From assembly GCA_038373885.1 (NCBI GenBank), contig JAWZYV010019541.1:496001-560000 (forward strand): a stretch of 64,000 nt of DNA. The letters are read 5' to 3'. The DNA comes from Cheiracanthium punctorium (Eukaryota > Arthropoda > Arachnida > Araneae > Cheiracanthiidae). The notes beneath the pieces are model-generated. The model saw only the letters and a list, made by a program, of their open reading frames with translations, did no database searches and was not told the origin of the DNA. Position numbers and translations under genes: made by a program. Of this stretch, positions 22,750 through 32,978 are shown in pieces (within the stretch, counting starts at the first letter, position 1; every line of letters starts with the position of its first letter).

Positions 22750-24361
22750 ATCACATTAGTGTATGGGGCACATTTTACTAATTGGGAATCGTCTAAACGG
22801 ATGGTCCTGCAAGTAATGGTAACACTGGTGCTAGTGTCTACTGAGAGGAATTTGAGAATCTCCTGTTCTCCTGTGGTTGAATTTCATGCCACCAATTTTG
22901 ATACAGAGATCTATGCCATAAGAGTCGTAATATCAACAGGGCCCGATTAACCTCTGAAGTGAGGGGAAGCTCAGTCTCATTTCCGGGACCCCTCCTCTTT
23001 TTGTTTGGGAAAAGTAAAGTTTTAATGATTTTATTTGATAAAAATGTATTATTCGATAAAATGAAATTTGATGGATTTAATCAGTTCGAATGATTTTCTT
23101 TGATAAAATAAATTATTCCATTATCTGAAATTTTCCTTTGATAAAAATATTTTAATAATTAATCTTCATAATAGTTTAGTTCATCGTAACGAGTTTTTTA
23201 CAGTACTTTGGAAATTACTTTTAAAAGTAAACTAAAAGCATTAACTTAGGAACAGCATTAACTATTGGAAGATTAAACTTTATTTATTTAGTCATGTTTT
23301 TCATTTATGGCTTTTTTCCAGGCATTCTTGTTTCTTTTGATATTATAAATATCACAACATGAAAGTTCAGAATTAATTTTGACACTTAGAAGATGTTTAA
23401 CATTACATATTGAATGTCTACCCCTTTCTGCCGACCCAATGTTCCACATAATGGAAAAAACTCTCTCGACCGGAGCAGATGTCCCTTGGAAAGACATCAC
23501 AAACTGAACCAACCAATTTAGAAATGTTGCGACAAGAAGTATCAGACTTCTGAAAAAAATTAAAAAAAGCTTTCTACTTCTCTTCATTAAAAATCTTTAC
23601 ACTAATTTAAAAGATTTAAAAACAAAATTTTGAATTTTTATCGCAGTTTTTCTGTCATTTTTGGGCCCCCTTGAAATTCAGAGGGGAAGCTCAAGCTTCC
23701 CGAGCCTTTTCAGTAATCAGGCCCTGAATATCAAACCTCTGGAGGTTATACACTACTCTTAGAAAGGCAGCATGTTTCATAGATTCTCAAGCTGCTATCT
23801 TGGAAATTGTCTCTCCTACTCCTAGCGATTGTTTTCTTGTTGAGGAGGTAAAGACAAACATTTCTCATGCTATGGCCACTGACTGGAAGATAGCTTTTCA
23901 ATGGATACCCAGCCATTGCAAAATACCTGGAAATGAAAAGGCAGATATCCTTTCCAAAAAAAGGAGCTAATTGCAACAGCCGATTTTTCCATCCTCCTTT
24001 CACCTATTTTGTACTCAAGTTAAAAAGGCAATGGGAAGAACCTTGCTGCAAAAATACACACAGGTTTCAAATGGGAAAACCTGCTTCTTTCTCCTGTCCC
24101 AATGGACTTACCACGTGCAATTTTTGTTGCGAATTTTAGACAAACAGGTCATGACTTTTTATATGGACACCTACACGGTATCGGTGTAGCAAGCAATAGT
24201 AACTGTCTTTTGTACTCTTTAGGTGAAACTATGAACCTTGCACATTTGACGAAATGCTCTGCACTCACGAGTTTTGTGGAATTTAAACCAGGCAACTTTA
24301 CCAAGGCTAAATATTACTGGGCTGCTAGAAGGCTTGTGGCGGATAAAGCCACAGATTTATG
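22750..24361 (+). pseudogene. Jockey-type non-LTR retrotransposon: RNase H domain and C-terminal tail
   Basis: With frameshifts, the plus strand reads a ribonuclease H domain. TDGPASNGNTGASVY comes first and then FDTEIYAI, after which a hAT element (22,937-23,726) interrupts the frame. The frame resumes with CFIDSQAAILEI and FQWIPSHCKIPGNEKADILS. All four acidic RNase H positions (D, E, D, D) are visible. The tail (24,102-24,361) reads LPRAIFVANFRQTGHDFLYG, then a cysteine/histidine cluster with CLLYS and HLTKC, and YWAARRLVADKATDL-stop. That matches the C-terminus of arthropod Jockey-like ORF2 proteins. The reverse transcriptase is absent, so the copy is 5'-truncated as is usual for LINEs. 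Confidence 0.8.
22937..23726 (-). mobile_element. 790-bp hAT element, copy A, with dimerisation-domain remnant
   Basis: Inverted ends CAGGGCCCGATTA and (complement) CAGGGCCTGATTA are flanked by a perfect 8-bp duplication, aatatcaa (22,929-22,936; 23,727-23,734). Minus-strand frame 23,587-23,288 encodes TSAPVERVFSIMWNIGSAER and NVKHLLSVKINSEL, the C-terminal hAT dimerisation domain. The catalytic part is missing. It interrupts the Jockey RNase H frame. Confidence 0.9.
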
Positions 24362-24531
24362 ACGTGGGGGGGGGAGGAAAAATCTGAAACACTTTCAGAT
24401 TTTAAATACGCACTTAAGTGCTATATATTAAAAGCATATCATAATCCATGCGTCTTCCCTATTTCCTCTCCTTATTCCATTAAGTTTGAAAGTGTATCAT
24501 TATTCATGAGTGTGCCGTATTTTTCTCCCTT

Positions 24532-25890
24532 GTTCTATAAAACACATTTTTGGAATCGAAATCTATCAAATAATAGCCTACTGAAACTGTTTTACAATCT
24601 TTGCCAGGCATATTCCAACTGTACTTCACCATTTGGAATGAGCATCATAATCCGTGAGTGTGTCGTGTTTGTCTTTCTTGGATTGATTTTTAGTTTAATG
24701 CCCCGACTTTCGCCAAGGTGGCGATAATTAAACATATGCAGTTACCACGACGATTTTTGTATTTATGTGGCAACCTTAATTTAGAATTAAAATGGCAATT
24801 TGGAGCAACATGTAAGTATAGCATTCCATTAAATATTTATTAATTTTAGGTTGATAATTATTTTGTACTTTTAATAATTAGGTGTCTTCAAATTCCTTAA
24901 CTGGTGCGTTTATCGCTAATTTGTTCACTTTAGTTTTCATCTAATTCTTTTGAAAGTTGTGCATAACTTCTAGAGACCCATGGCTGCAAGGCTAGTAAAA
25001 GTGCGGCGAATTTTTCGGGTTGGCATGAATGGGGGTGTTGAAATAGGAATCAACTCTTTCTTGTTCTATGAAGCTCATCTTTGGAATTGAAATCTATTTT
25101 AAAATCCCCTACTGAAACTCTTTTACAATCTTCGCCAAACTCATTTCAAACTATACTTAACCATTTTAACCCTTTATCTACTGAATTAAGAATTGCCAAG
25201 AATAGCACCTTGAATCTATTTGTTTTCACTTGTTGTTACAGTTAGGCAATGAATGATAAATATTGATTAATGTAATAAAAAAGAAAATTAAAAAAAAAAT
25301 TAATAAGCGTAAGCTATACGTTTGATGACTGGTTTTATAAAAAGTTAACGAGTCTTTTTCAAAAGAGTATAGGACCAACAAATCTGAAGGAGTCTAGTAA
25401 TACTTTGATTGCAACACTTTTAGAAAATCTAATCCTTTAATCATAAAATAGACGTCTGAAGATTCATTAATGCTCCTTTTGGGGAGTAGGGGTCTCAGCA
25501 TGATTAGAAAGTGAGTGGAAAGCTGTCTATTTAAAACAATCTACTGTAATTGAACATGCAATCGTGATGTAAGCTGATTAAATGAAGTTGATTTTTCAAA
25601 GGAATGGTTACAATGGATAGATTTTTCTTAGACAGAATAGATTAGATTTTTCTATTAGAATAGATTTTTCTTTGAATAGACTTTTCAGTTTTAATTTAAT
25701 GGTACTTCTAAGTACCGTCAGTAGATAAAGGGTTGAATACTGTTCGGAATGGGCATAATCCATGAGCGTGCTGTGTTTGTCTTTCTTCTACCATAAAACA
25801 CATATTTGGGATTGAAATCTAGGTTAAAATTGCCTACTAACACTATTTTACAAACTTCGCCAGGTATATTTTAACTATACTTCCCCAGTT
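24532..25890. repeat. Three diverged tandem units of ~150 bp
   Basis: A unit beginning near TGTTCTAT(A/G)AA, with TGGAAT(C/T)GAAATCTA, CCTACTGAAACT(G/C)TTTTACAATCTT and later ATAATCC(G/A)TGAG, occurs at 24,532-24,685, at 25,063-25,166 plus 25,737-25,792, and at 25,793-25,890. The second unit is split by the piggyBac-type MITE, which confirms that insertion. Confidence 0.6.
25170..25732. mobile_element. piggyBac-type MITE, 563 bp
   Basis: Inverted ends CCCTTTATCTACTGA and TCAGTAGATAAAGGG abut TTAA on the left (25,166-25,169) and TTGA on the right (25,733-25,736), a TTAA duplication with one change. The flanks rejoin into one unit of the surrounding tandem repeat, so the empty site is visible. 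No transposase coding. Confidence 0.8.
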
Positions 25891-26671
25891 TCTAGCCAAA
25901 TTCAGAAGATATCGCCAAGCTCGGTTTTGAAGTCAATTTTTGGCAGCAAACTGGGCGATCAGTTTTCAAAAATTTCAAACCTTGTGAGACTCATGATTTT
26001 AATATCCCAGGGGTGGGAATTCTGCGCCAAAACTTAAAACCTGCGCTATGCTGCTACAAAAGCGCTTTATCGTACGATTCTGCGCCAAAAGAAAAAACAG
26101 CTACTCTGCTCATTACAAACTGCTTTTAAAAAAAAGCGCCAACTTGCCGTACGTTTTGTTTCCGCGTTCGCACAACTGACTACCGTAATTTATGGAAGAT
26201 ACGCCGCACCCACGAAAATGAGCATAATTAACTAGAAAATCATCAGAAACGCCGCAGTCACGTTCTTCCCACCTCCACCCCTCGGAAAAAAAAGAAACAT
26301 CGCACTGTTATATATTTCGGGAGGGGTGGATAAACGGTAAAAACATCTCCCTTTTTTCCCCTTCCCATATAATGTTTTAAAGTATTTATTGCTACTTTAC
26401 GAAGCTTACAGTTTCCATTTTCAAATAATCAGTGTCCGATTTCATATAAAACATCAATTTTTATATTCACAAAGGCAAATTTATAGAATAAATAAATAAC
26501 TTGTAAAAAACTTCTTGCATTCGCAAAACGTTCGGACAGTATAGCACATGCTGTTAAAACGAAAGAACAAGCCTATGAGGAGGCTCCAGTCAAAAGTAAA
26601 CAATTTTGTTTTCGCTGACGGCCAGCTGTTGATTACGTAATGAGCGTGCTTCAGCAAATTGTTTGTTTTAA
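25891..26671. other. Unassigned DNA containing repeated GCGCCAA/GCTGC words
   Basis: Around 26,010-26,110 there is a start-like CAGGGGTGGGAATTCTGCGCC followed by recurring TGCGCCAAAA and AAGCGC words, suggesting one end of a hAT-type element. I found no matching end. No gene seen. Confidence 0.3.
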
Positions 26672-27579
26672 GCTTTGACCAGGGGCGGCCCTAGGGCCGG
26701 ACAAACCGGACTCCTGTCCGGGGCGGCAAATTTTAGGGGCGGCATTTTGGCTCGAATATGAAAAATACATTTCGTATTAGTAAAAGAATTGTTAAAAAAT
26801 ATTCCGAAGAATATCATTCTATATAACTTTACTAGCTGATGTACCCATCCGTCATTCATGGATTTTTACTAACCGCATAAAATTTCGTTTGCATTGTAGT
26901 AGTACAAAAAATGGAATTAACATACTGGCAGAAATATAGAAGGCAAAATTATAACTCTTGTGTATTGTTCAAAGATTACAGGTTAGAGAGTAAGGAATTA
27001 CTGAGACAAACTGTCAATAGAGAAAATATTTTACATTCAAAATTAACGTTTTCTTTTAGTGGATGAGCTTCCTACATCAAGAAGTCATTTAAAGTTGCAA
27101 AAGAAGATGCTAGTAATGAATATTAAACGGAAAAGAGAATATCTGGAAAATTCTTTGTAATAGCAAGTAGCCGATATTTAACACTGCAACAACGTCCGGT
27201 TGAATTATATTTTTGTGATTTTGCTTGATGCGCGAAAAACTTTATCAAAGTTTACGTCATACCTCAAAAATAATTCAAATTTGTAGAAAATTAAAAACCT
27301 GAAATTTTAATTTACTAACCGCCGATTATTTAACAAAATTTCATTTCATTCCCTTTTGCCTGACCACTAGTTGTTTTCACGAATTGGTCACAAATTTTCT
27401 CAAAATAATATATATATATATAGTTATAAGTTCCGTTCCATTATATTATCACAATAATTCTTGCACTTTATTAGGCTTCAAAATCTGGTTTCTAATTCTT
27501 GCTAATAGCTGTTATATTTTTATGCGAGATATGTCTTATTTGTAGTATGTTTTGTGTTTTACTTGTTATATATATATAA

Positions 27580-28386
27580 CAGTGGAACCCCGATCTATCG
27601 TTCCCGCATTCATCGTTTTCCGTATTGATCGTTTTATTTCTATGGTCCCTGCACAAATTGTATTTACATAGTGTTAAAGAAACCCGCATTTATCGTTCGT
27701 CAAAAAGTGACTTTCCCGCGTTCATCGTTGTAAAATTTTTCACCTGACCAAAATGAATTGGAAGATTAAGTGTATCCATATGGCATACAAACTTAATTGC
27801 TTCTTGGTATGATTTCTTGGTTTGATGATAATCAGATGAACAGTGGTGGCATGTAGCAGAGGGTATGGATACTGTGAAATTTAATGATTATATTTCCATT
27901 AATCAAGACGTTGCGGCATGCGGTATCCTAAACATCGAAGAAATGCGTGATCATGCAAAAAAATGAAAATAATGGCGACGCAGAGTATATTGTTCATGCC
28001 GATGAGGCTGAGCCACACTAGTACGAAGCATCTCTGAAGAAATAACGGTATTTTAAACTTTATAGACTTTTTTATACAAACATATAATCGCAGAAAAGGA
28101 CCAGAAAAGTATTGTAAATCTTGAAGATTTGCTGTTTAACTTAAAAAATGCTGAAAAACTTAACATAAAATTACTGATTTTTAAAAATAAATATCACTTA
28201 TAATTTTCATCTTCGATTTATTTTTTTTACAATTTTGTAAGAATTAGTACTTGTTGGTGTACAGTCGTTGCGTGTATGTATAAGCATTGTTTTCTTCGTA
28301 TTTTGACTTTAACCCGCATTTGTCGTTTTTCCGCATTCATCGTTTTTTTCTACCCTCCCCATGAAAAACGATGGATCGAGGTTCTA

Positions 28387-28389
<3 letters not shown>
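27580..28389 (+). mobile_element. pogo/Tigger-like relic, 810 bp
   Basis: Inverted ends CAGTGGAACCCCGATCTATC and (complement) CAGTAGAACCTCGATCCATC are the Tigger-type terminus, followed inward by repeated CCCGCATTCATCGTT words on both sides. A degraded frame near 27,878-27,965 reads NDYISINQDVAACGILNIEE, as in the acidic C-terminal region of Tigger/CENP-B-like transposases. The right flank is TA; the left is AA, possibly mutated. It lies inside the hAT relic. Confidence 0.75.

Positions 28390-28390
<1 letters not shown>

Positions 28391-28424
<34 letters not shown>
28391..28424. repeat. (TA)n microsatellite
   Basis: An uninterrupted TA dinucleotide run directly follows the Tigger right end, probably expanded from the TA target. 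Confidence 0.9.
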
Positions 28425-28426
<2 letters not shown>

Positions 28427-29078
28427 ATGTTATTTAAAACTATCTCATCGATAGTAACTGAATTTTGTTCTATTAACTTTAGAAATTTTAATATTATGCC
28501 TGTAAAATTTTTGCACAATTTTCTCCAAAAAAAAAATAATAATAATTAAAAACAAGAAATCGACGTAATTTGTTTCAGTCGAACACCCACCTATTGTATT
28601 ACCTCCAGACGCCTTAAAGTGACACCCTCTCCCTCTCTCCCCGCCCCCTAAAAAAGAAAAAATGCAATGCAACTTTTGCAAACCCTTTCAATTTATTCAG
28701 ATCTTTTAAAAATTTCGATGATGCTTTGTTACCCATCATATATGGCCTAATTTCATTCTGTTCTCTTAATCCGTTTTTGATGGATGCCAGAACAAACTTT
28801 TAAAGCGATTTTTATAAAATCCCAAAGTCTATGAATTATTTAAAACAATTTTGGTATCTATTGTTTCAATTAACTTACCATTCTATATAATTCCAAATTT
28901 CATTCTATTCCATTGAGCCATTTTTTAACAATGGGCGAACTTACATTTACACAGTTTTCAAACAACAGTTTTAAATCTCAAAACTTTTAAACTAATTAGA
29001 AATATTTTAGCAACTGCAGTTTAAATTAAGTTGCCACTTTTGTTGTTGCTATAAATTTCATTTCAATCACTTCAGTTT

Positions 29079-29215
29079 CATGGGCGTAGCCAGCGGGGGA
29101 CACCTGCCCCCCCTAGTCATAGGGCCTGATTATGACAAACCGGGGAGGAGCAGTTGGACTCCATGGTCTCCTTGTCTTGCCCCCCCCCCTAATGAAAATC
29201 CGGGCTACGCCCTTG
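29079..29215. mobile_element. 137-bp MITE with GGGCGTAGCC termini
   Basis: CATGGGCGTAGCCAG and (complement) CAAGGGCGTAGCCCG are inverted. Flanks ttcagttt and ttccgttg agree at six of eight positions, so the target duplication is only suggestive. It interrupts the hAT relic. Confidence 0.6.
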
Positions 29216-29258
29216 TTCCGTTGTTTATATGTGATGTGCAAACAAATATTTACACATT

Positions 29259-30264
29259 TTGCATAGATTTTTCACAAGATTTCCTGTTGGATTCAAATTA
29301 CAGTTTGTTAATGAAATTCAACACGTCAAATACTATCCCATATTTCTAGATTTCATTCCTGATGCCATAAAAATTGAACAGATCGCATTCTTGGTAAGGT
29401 ATAAAGGTATTCACAAATCTCATTACAATGAGGCTAGGATTATTTAACTCTCTCAAACAGTTCGTGTTCCTATGCCCTAATTATTATTTGGTACAAAATC
29501 TTCAATTGCGTGAATCCATTAAGAAAGGTATTGCAATCAAAAGACAATGATTTACCATCTGCTCTAGAACTCTTAAGAAACTGAAAAGATTTTTTGAAAG
29601 TATCTTCGATTGGATGTGATTTTAAATGAAATGTTCTGTTATGCAAGAGATCTGAACGACGAGATAGTATTCTGGCTAACACTGAGTTTAAGCAGCCACG
29701 TAACATATTAATTTTGATTGCGAATCACGATATGATCTGGTGAAAGATCCTAAATTAAAATTTAAGACAATTTTATTTTTTTACAGTAAACAAAGCGATT
29801 AAGACCTTAGAGTTCCGATGTAATTTAATAAGTACCCAATGTAATTATTTTAAATTTTTGCACGGAATAAATGAGTTAAAAGACACTCCTAAAAAGTGCT
29901 AATTGAACATTGTAACACAGAGTAACAGTGTTAACACTGTTTATAGTGTAAACAATTGTAGTTAATACTGACCGACGGGAAATCGGGGAATATAAACGCG
30001 CTTGATCTAGTAAATGAAATAGTGTCAGTTACGGCCTTATTAGGCAAAAAAGAAAGCCCAATTGAAATTTTAAAGCTAATTTCAACTATAGATTTTACAC
30101 CACATTTTGCTATTGCTTCGAGAATTTCGCTTTCTTTGCCGATAATTGTGGCAAGTGCAGAGAAGAGTTTCTCAAAATTAAAGTTAAGTAAAAATTTCTT
30201 ATGTTCCACAACTCTTCCAGATAGGTTAAATAATTTAACTACATTAGCTATCGAACATGAATGA
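29259..30264 (+). pseudogene. hAT transposase remnants (ZMYM/DUF4371-like)
   Basis: The segment at 29,300-29,410 reads VKYYPIFLDFIPDAIKIEQI and LVRYKGI, resembling the block around the first catalytic Asp in ZMYM1-like/DUF4371 hAT proteins. The segment at 30,022-30,264 reads PHFAIASRISLSLPIIVASA then EKSFSKLKLSKNF and LTTLAIEHE-stop, which is the C-terminal dimerisation domain with its SAE(K/R)SFSKLK signature. The intervening catalytic region has been lost or scrambled. It belongs to the element bounded at 26,680-30,556. Confidence 0.7.
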
Positions 30265-30564
30265 GTTGAAAAACTGATTTAAGAGAAAAAGTCAGGAATT
30301 TTTCCGAATTAAAATTCAGAAAAAAACTCTTTGTTTTTCTCTCTTTCTTTTGGTTTTTTGCTTAATGTGAGGCTTTTAATTTTAATAAATATGGTTTTTC
30401 TTATGCTGCGTTCTGTTTAAAGAGCTATTCCAGTTTTATAGGAATGAAAACAGTATCTATGAGCAATTTATTTCTTTTAATAGTAATTTTACTGTGGGGG
30501 GGGGGGCGGCATTTTATATTTTTGTCCGGGGCGGCAAAACTGTTAGGGCCGGCCCTGCTTTGAC

Positions 30565-30863
30565 TGTTGTGTGATAACTCTTGATGTTTCTATTCATTTA
30601 TTACTTCTGATATTTATAACACTGGGATTTATTTTAAAAGCACTCAGGGTTTCCTGAGCTTGCCAATTACTGGTAGTTGACTTTTTACCGTAATAACAGC
30701 GTAAGGCACTGTTCATCGGTACAGTGCTCCTTCACAGGGCGCAAAGCCACACGGCGAAAAAACACAAATAACTTATAGATGAACTATTTTTTTTTGGGGG
30801 GGGGGAATTCGCACCGGGCGCAACAGACTAGTTTTGGTTGAGATTCGGTATTTTAAGAACAAT
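30565..30863. other. Unassigned spacer between two hAT elements
   Basis: A poly-G run and a GCACCGGGCGCAAC word are present. I see no gene or paired termini. Confidence 0.3.
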
Positions 30864-31239
30864 CAGGACCGGACTGGCTCCTATGGGGGGGGGGGGCTTC
30901 GGCTATTGAAAAGGGTCTCCTTACTGATAAATTTGGAGGGAATAGAATATTAGAATATGCAATATTTGAAAATTAGGTTTACTTGCCATATTTAACTATT
31001 TTAAAGCTTGGGGTGGGGGCTTTCGCGGCGCGTGGTCTGGGGTCCTTTGCAACGCCACTGTGTCAAAGGGTAAGATTACAAAGAAATAAATAATCGAACT
31101 ACTTTGGTACATTACTCAGATGTATATCAAATTACTTTAATAATAAAGTAGTGTATCCATTTTGGGGAGGCCTCGCTGGGGGCTCCTCTCTTATGCCAGG
31201 GGGCCGTCGTCGATCGCCGACCTGGCCAGTCCGGGCCTG
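30864..31239. mobile_element. hAT-type MITE, 376 bp
   Basis: CAGGACCGGACTGGC and (complement) CAGGCCCGGACTGGC are inverted termini. Flanking 8-mers agaacaat (30,856-30,863) and agaacatg (31,240-31,247) share six bases. No coding. Confidence 0.7.
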
Positions 31240-31958
31240 AGAACATGGACGCTCATTGGAACACAGAGGTGTAGTTAATCGAGGGTAGTGCGTTTTTGCG
31301 GCATTTTAAGGAACTTTAGACCATCAATATATCTATATTAAAACCTTCGTTAAAATTTAATTATAGTTCTAAAATGTAGACATAAAAAGCTTATTTTTTT
31401 TTTAACTTAATTGAGGAAACATCGGTTGGATATATGTACACATCCACAGCGTTCGATCAAACCGCTTTTCAACGGGGTAGGCTCGCATTCTGAATTCTGA
31501 TTCGTTACGCTGTGCTCCGTGCACCGCTAAAAAGTACGGGATTGGTGGGGGCGCCATCTTTTGAGACAATTATTACTGAATAACTTTTATAATTTTTTGT
31601 TGAAGATCGGCAAAAAAAAAAATAAATAAATAAATAAATAAATAAAATAAAATAAAGATATCGTAAACGCCGCGGCGTTTCTTCCATAAATTACTGTACT
31701 ATTACGTCACTCTAAAAGAGCGTAATTGGTCCAGAACGAACCAATCAGAAGAACGGAGAAAAGAGAAAAAATGTCACTGATCATCATTTTATGGCCAGCG
31801 TTGCGCTCAAGGTAGGGTTCCTCAGGGGGAGGATGTGACCCTCTATCCCCCCCCCTTCCCTACGCCACTGTAATGGGAGATAAAAAGAGAAAAGTTAAAT
31901 AAAAAATTTTTGCAAAAGTTATTCATTTTTCATTCAATTTTTAATCTACAGTCTTTGT
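31240..31958. other. Promoter-like CCAAT/CRE-type words, otherwise unassigned
   Basis: Near 31,700-31,755 the sequence contains TTACGTCA and two CCAAT-type words (ATTGGTCC and CCAATCAG), and an (AAAT)n run lies at 31,619-31,655. No coding exon accompanies them, so a promoter is not established. Confidence 0.3.
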
Positions 31959-32133
31959 CATTGGCGTAACTAGATGGTAATTTTGCTCTTTTCTAGGGAG
32001 GGGGGATGGCTATAGCCCCCTTGAGGTTTCCATTTCCTATTCTTCCAATAGAAAACATAAGTTTTCTAGAGGGGTATAAAAGGTTTCTAGGGAGGGCTTA
32101 GCCCACCCTAGCCCCCAGCCAGTTATGCCAATG
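31959..32133. mobile_element. 175-bp MITE with CATTGGCGTAACT termini
   Basis: CATTGGCGTAACTAG and (complement) CATTGGCATAACTGG are inverted. Flanks gtctttgt and gtttttgt are an 8-bp duplication with one change. Confidence 0.7.
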
Positions 32134-32177
32134 GTTTTTGTTATTATTATTATTATTCTGGTGTTAAAACTTACCTG

Positions 32178-32970
32178 CAGGGCCCGATTAACCTCTGAAG
32201 TGAAGGGAAGCTCGGTCTCATTTCGCCCCCCCCCATCTCCTTTTCATTTGGGAAAATTAAAGTTTTAATGATTTTCTTTCATAAAAATATTTTATTCATA
32301 AAAAAGAAATTTCATTGATTTAATTAGTTCTAACGATTTCCTTTGAAAAAAACATTTTATTCATTTATTTGAAATTTTCCCTTGATAAAAATATTTTATT
32401 TATAAATCTTCATAATAGTTTAGTTCATTGTAACGAGATTTTACAGTATTTTTGAAATTACTTTAAACATTAACAAATAACTATAAATAACTTATAGTAA
32501 CAAATAACATTACCTTACTGAAACATTAAACTTAATTAATTTAGTCCTATTTTTCATTAGGCATGGCTTTTTTCAGGAATTCTTTGTTTGTTTTGATGAC
32601 ATCATAAAAATCACAACACAGAAGTTGAGTATTAATTTTGACATTTAGAAGATGTTTTGCATTACATAATTAAAGTTTACCCCTTTCTGCCGGCCAAGTA
32701 TTCCCCATAATAGAAAAAAAATTTCAACTTCAGCAGATGTACCAGGCAAAGACATCACAAACAACCAATTTAGAAATGTTGTGACATGAAATATCAAGAC
32801 TTCTGAAAAGCACCACTTCTCTTCATTAAAAATGTTTACAATAACTTAAAAAGATCATTTAAAAACAAAATTTTGAATTTTTATAGCAGCTTTTCAGTCA
32901 TTTTCAGGCCCCCCTTCAAATTCTGAGGGGAAGCTCAAGCTTCCCGAGCCTTTTCAGTAATCAGGCCCTG
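32178..32970 (-). mobile_element. 793-bp hAT element, copy B
   Basis: Same family and orientation as copy A (22,937-23,726), nearly full-length collinear. It is flanked by a perfect 8-bp duplication, cttacctg (32,170-32,177; 32,971-32,978). The minus-strand dimerisation domain region (about 32,560-32,760) is recognisable but carries more indels than copy A. Confidence 0.9.
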
Positions 32971-32978
32971 CTTACCTG

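Larger units (their letters stand above)
21345..24985. repeat. Diverged inverted copies of a ~250-bp repeat (21,345-21,590 and 24,730-24,985)
   Basis: The complement of 21,345-21,590 aligns with 24,730-24,985. Shared words include GTCTTCAAATTCCTTAACTGG, GCATTTATGTGGCAACC versus GTATTTATGTGGCAACC, and GCATAACT(C/T)CTAGAGAC. One arm is outside and one inside the large inverted-terminus unit starting at 22,071, so they are probably independent insertions of one dispersed family. Only the arms are repeats; the range covers both. Confidence 0.6.
26680..30556 (+). mobile_element. 3.9-kb relic of a ZMYM/DUF4371-type hAT transposon
   Basis: The left end CAGGGGCGGCCCTAGGGCCG and the right end (complement starts AGGGCCGGCCCTAACAG) form inverted GC-rich termini. 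Both include GTCCGGGGCGGCAAA words in the subterminal regions. The direct repeat gctttgac flanks it (26,672-26,679 and 30,557-30,564), fitting an 8-bp hAT duplication. The interior has transposase remnants (see 29,259-30,264), an embedded Tigger relic and an embedded MITE. Confidence 0.8.
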
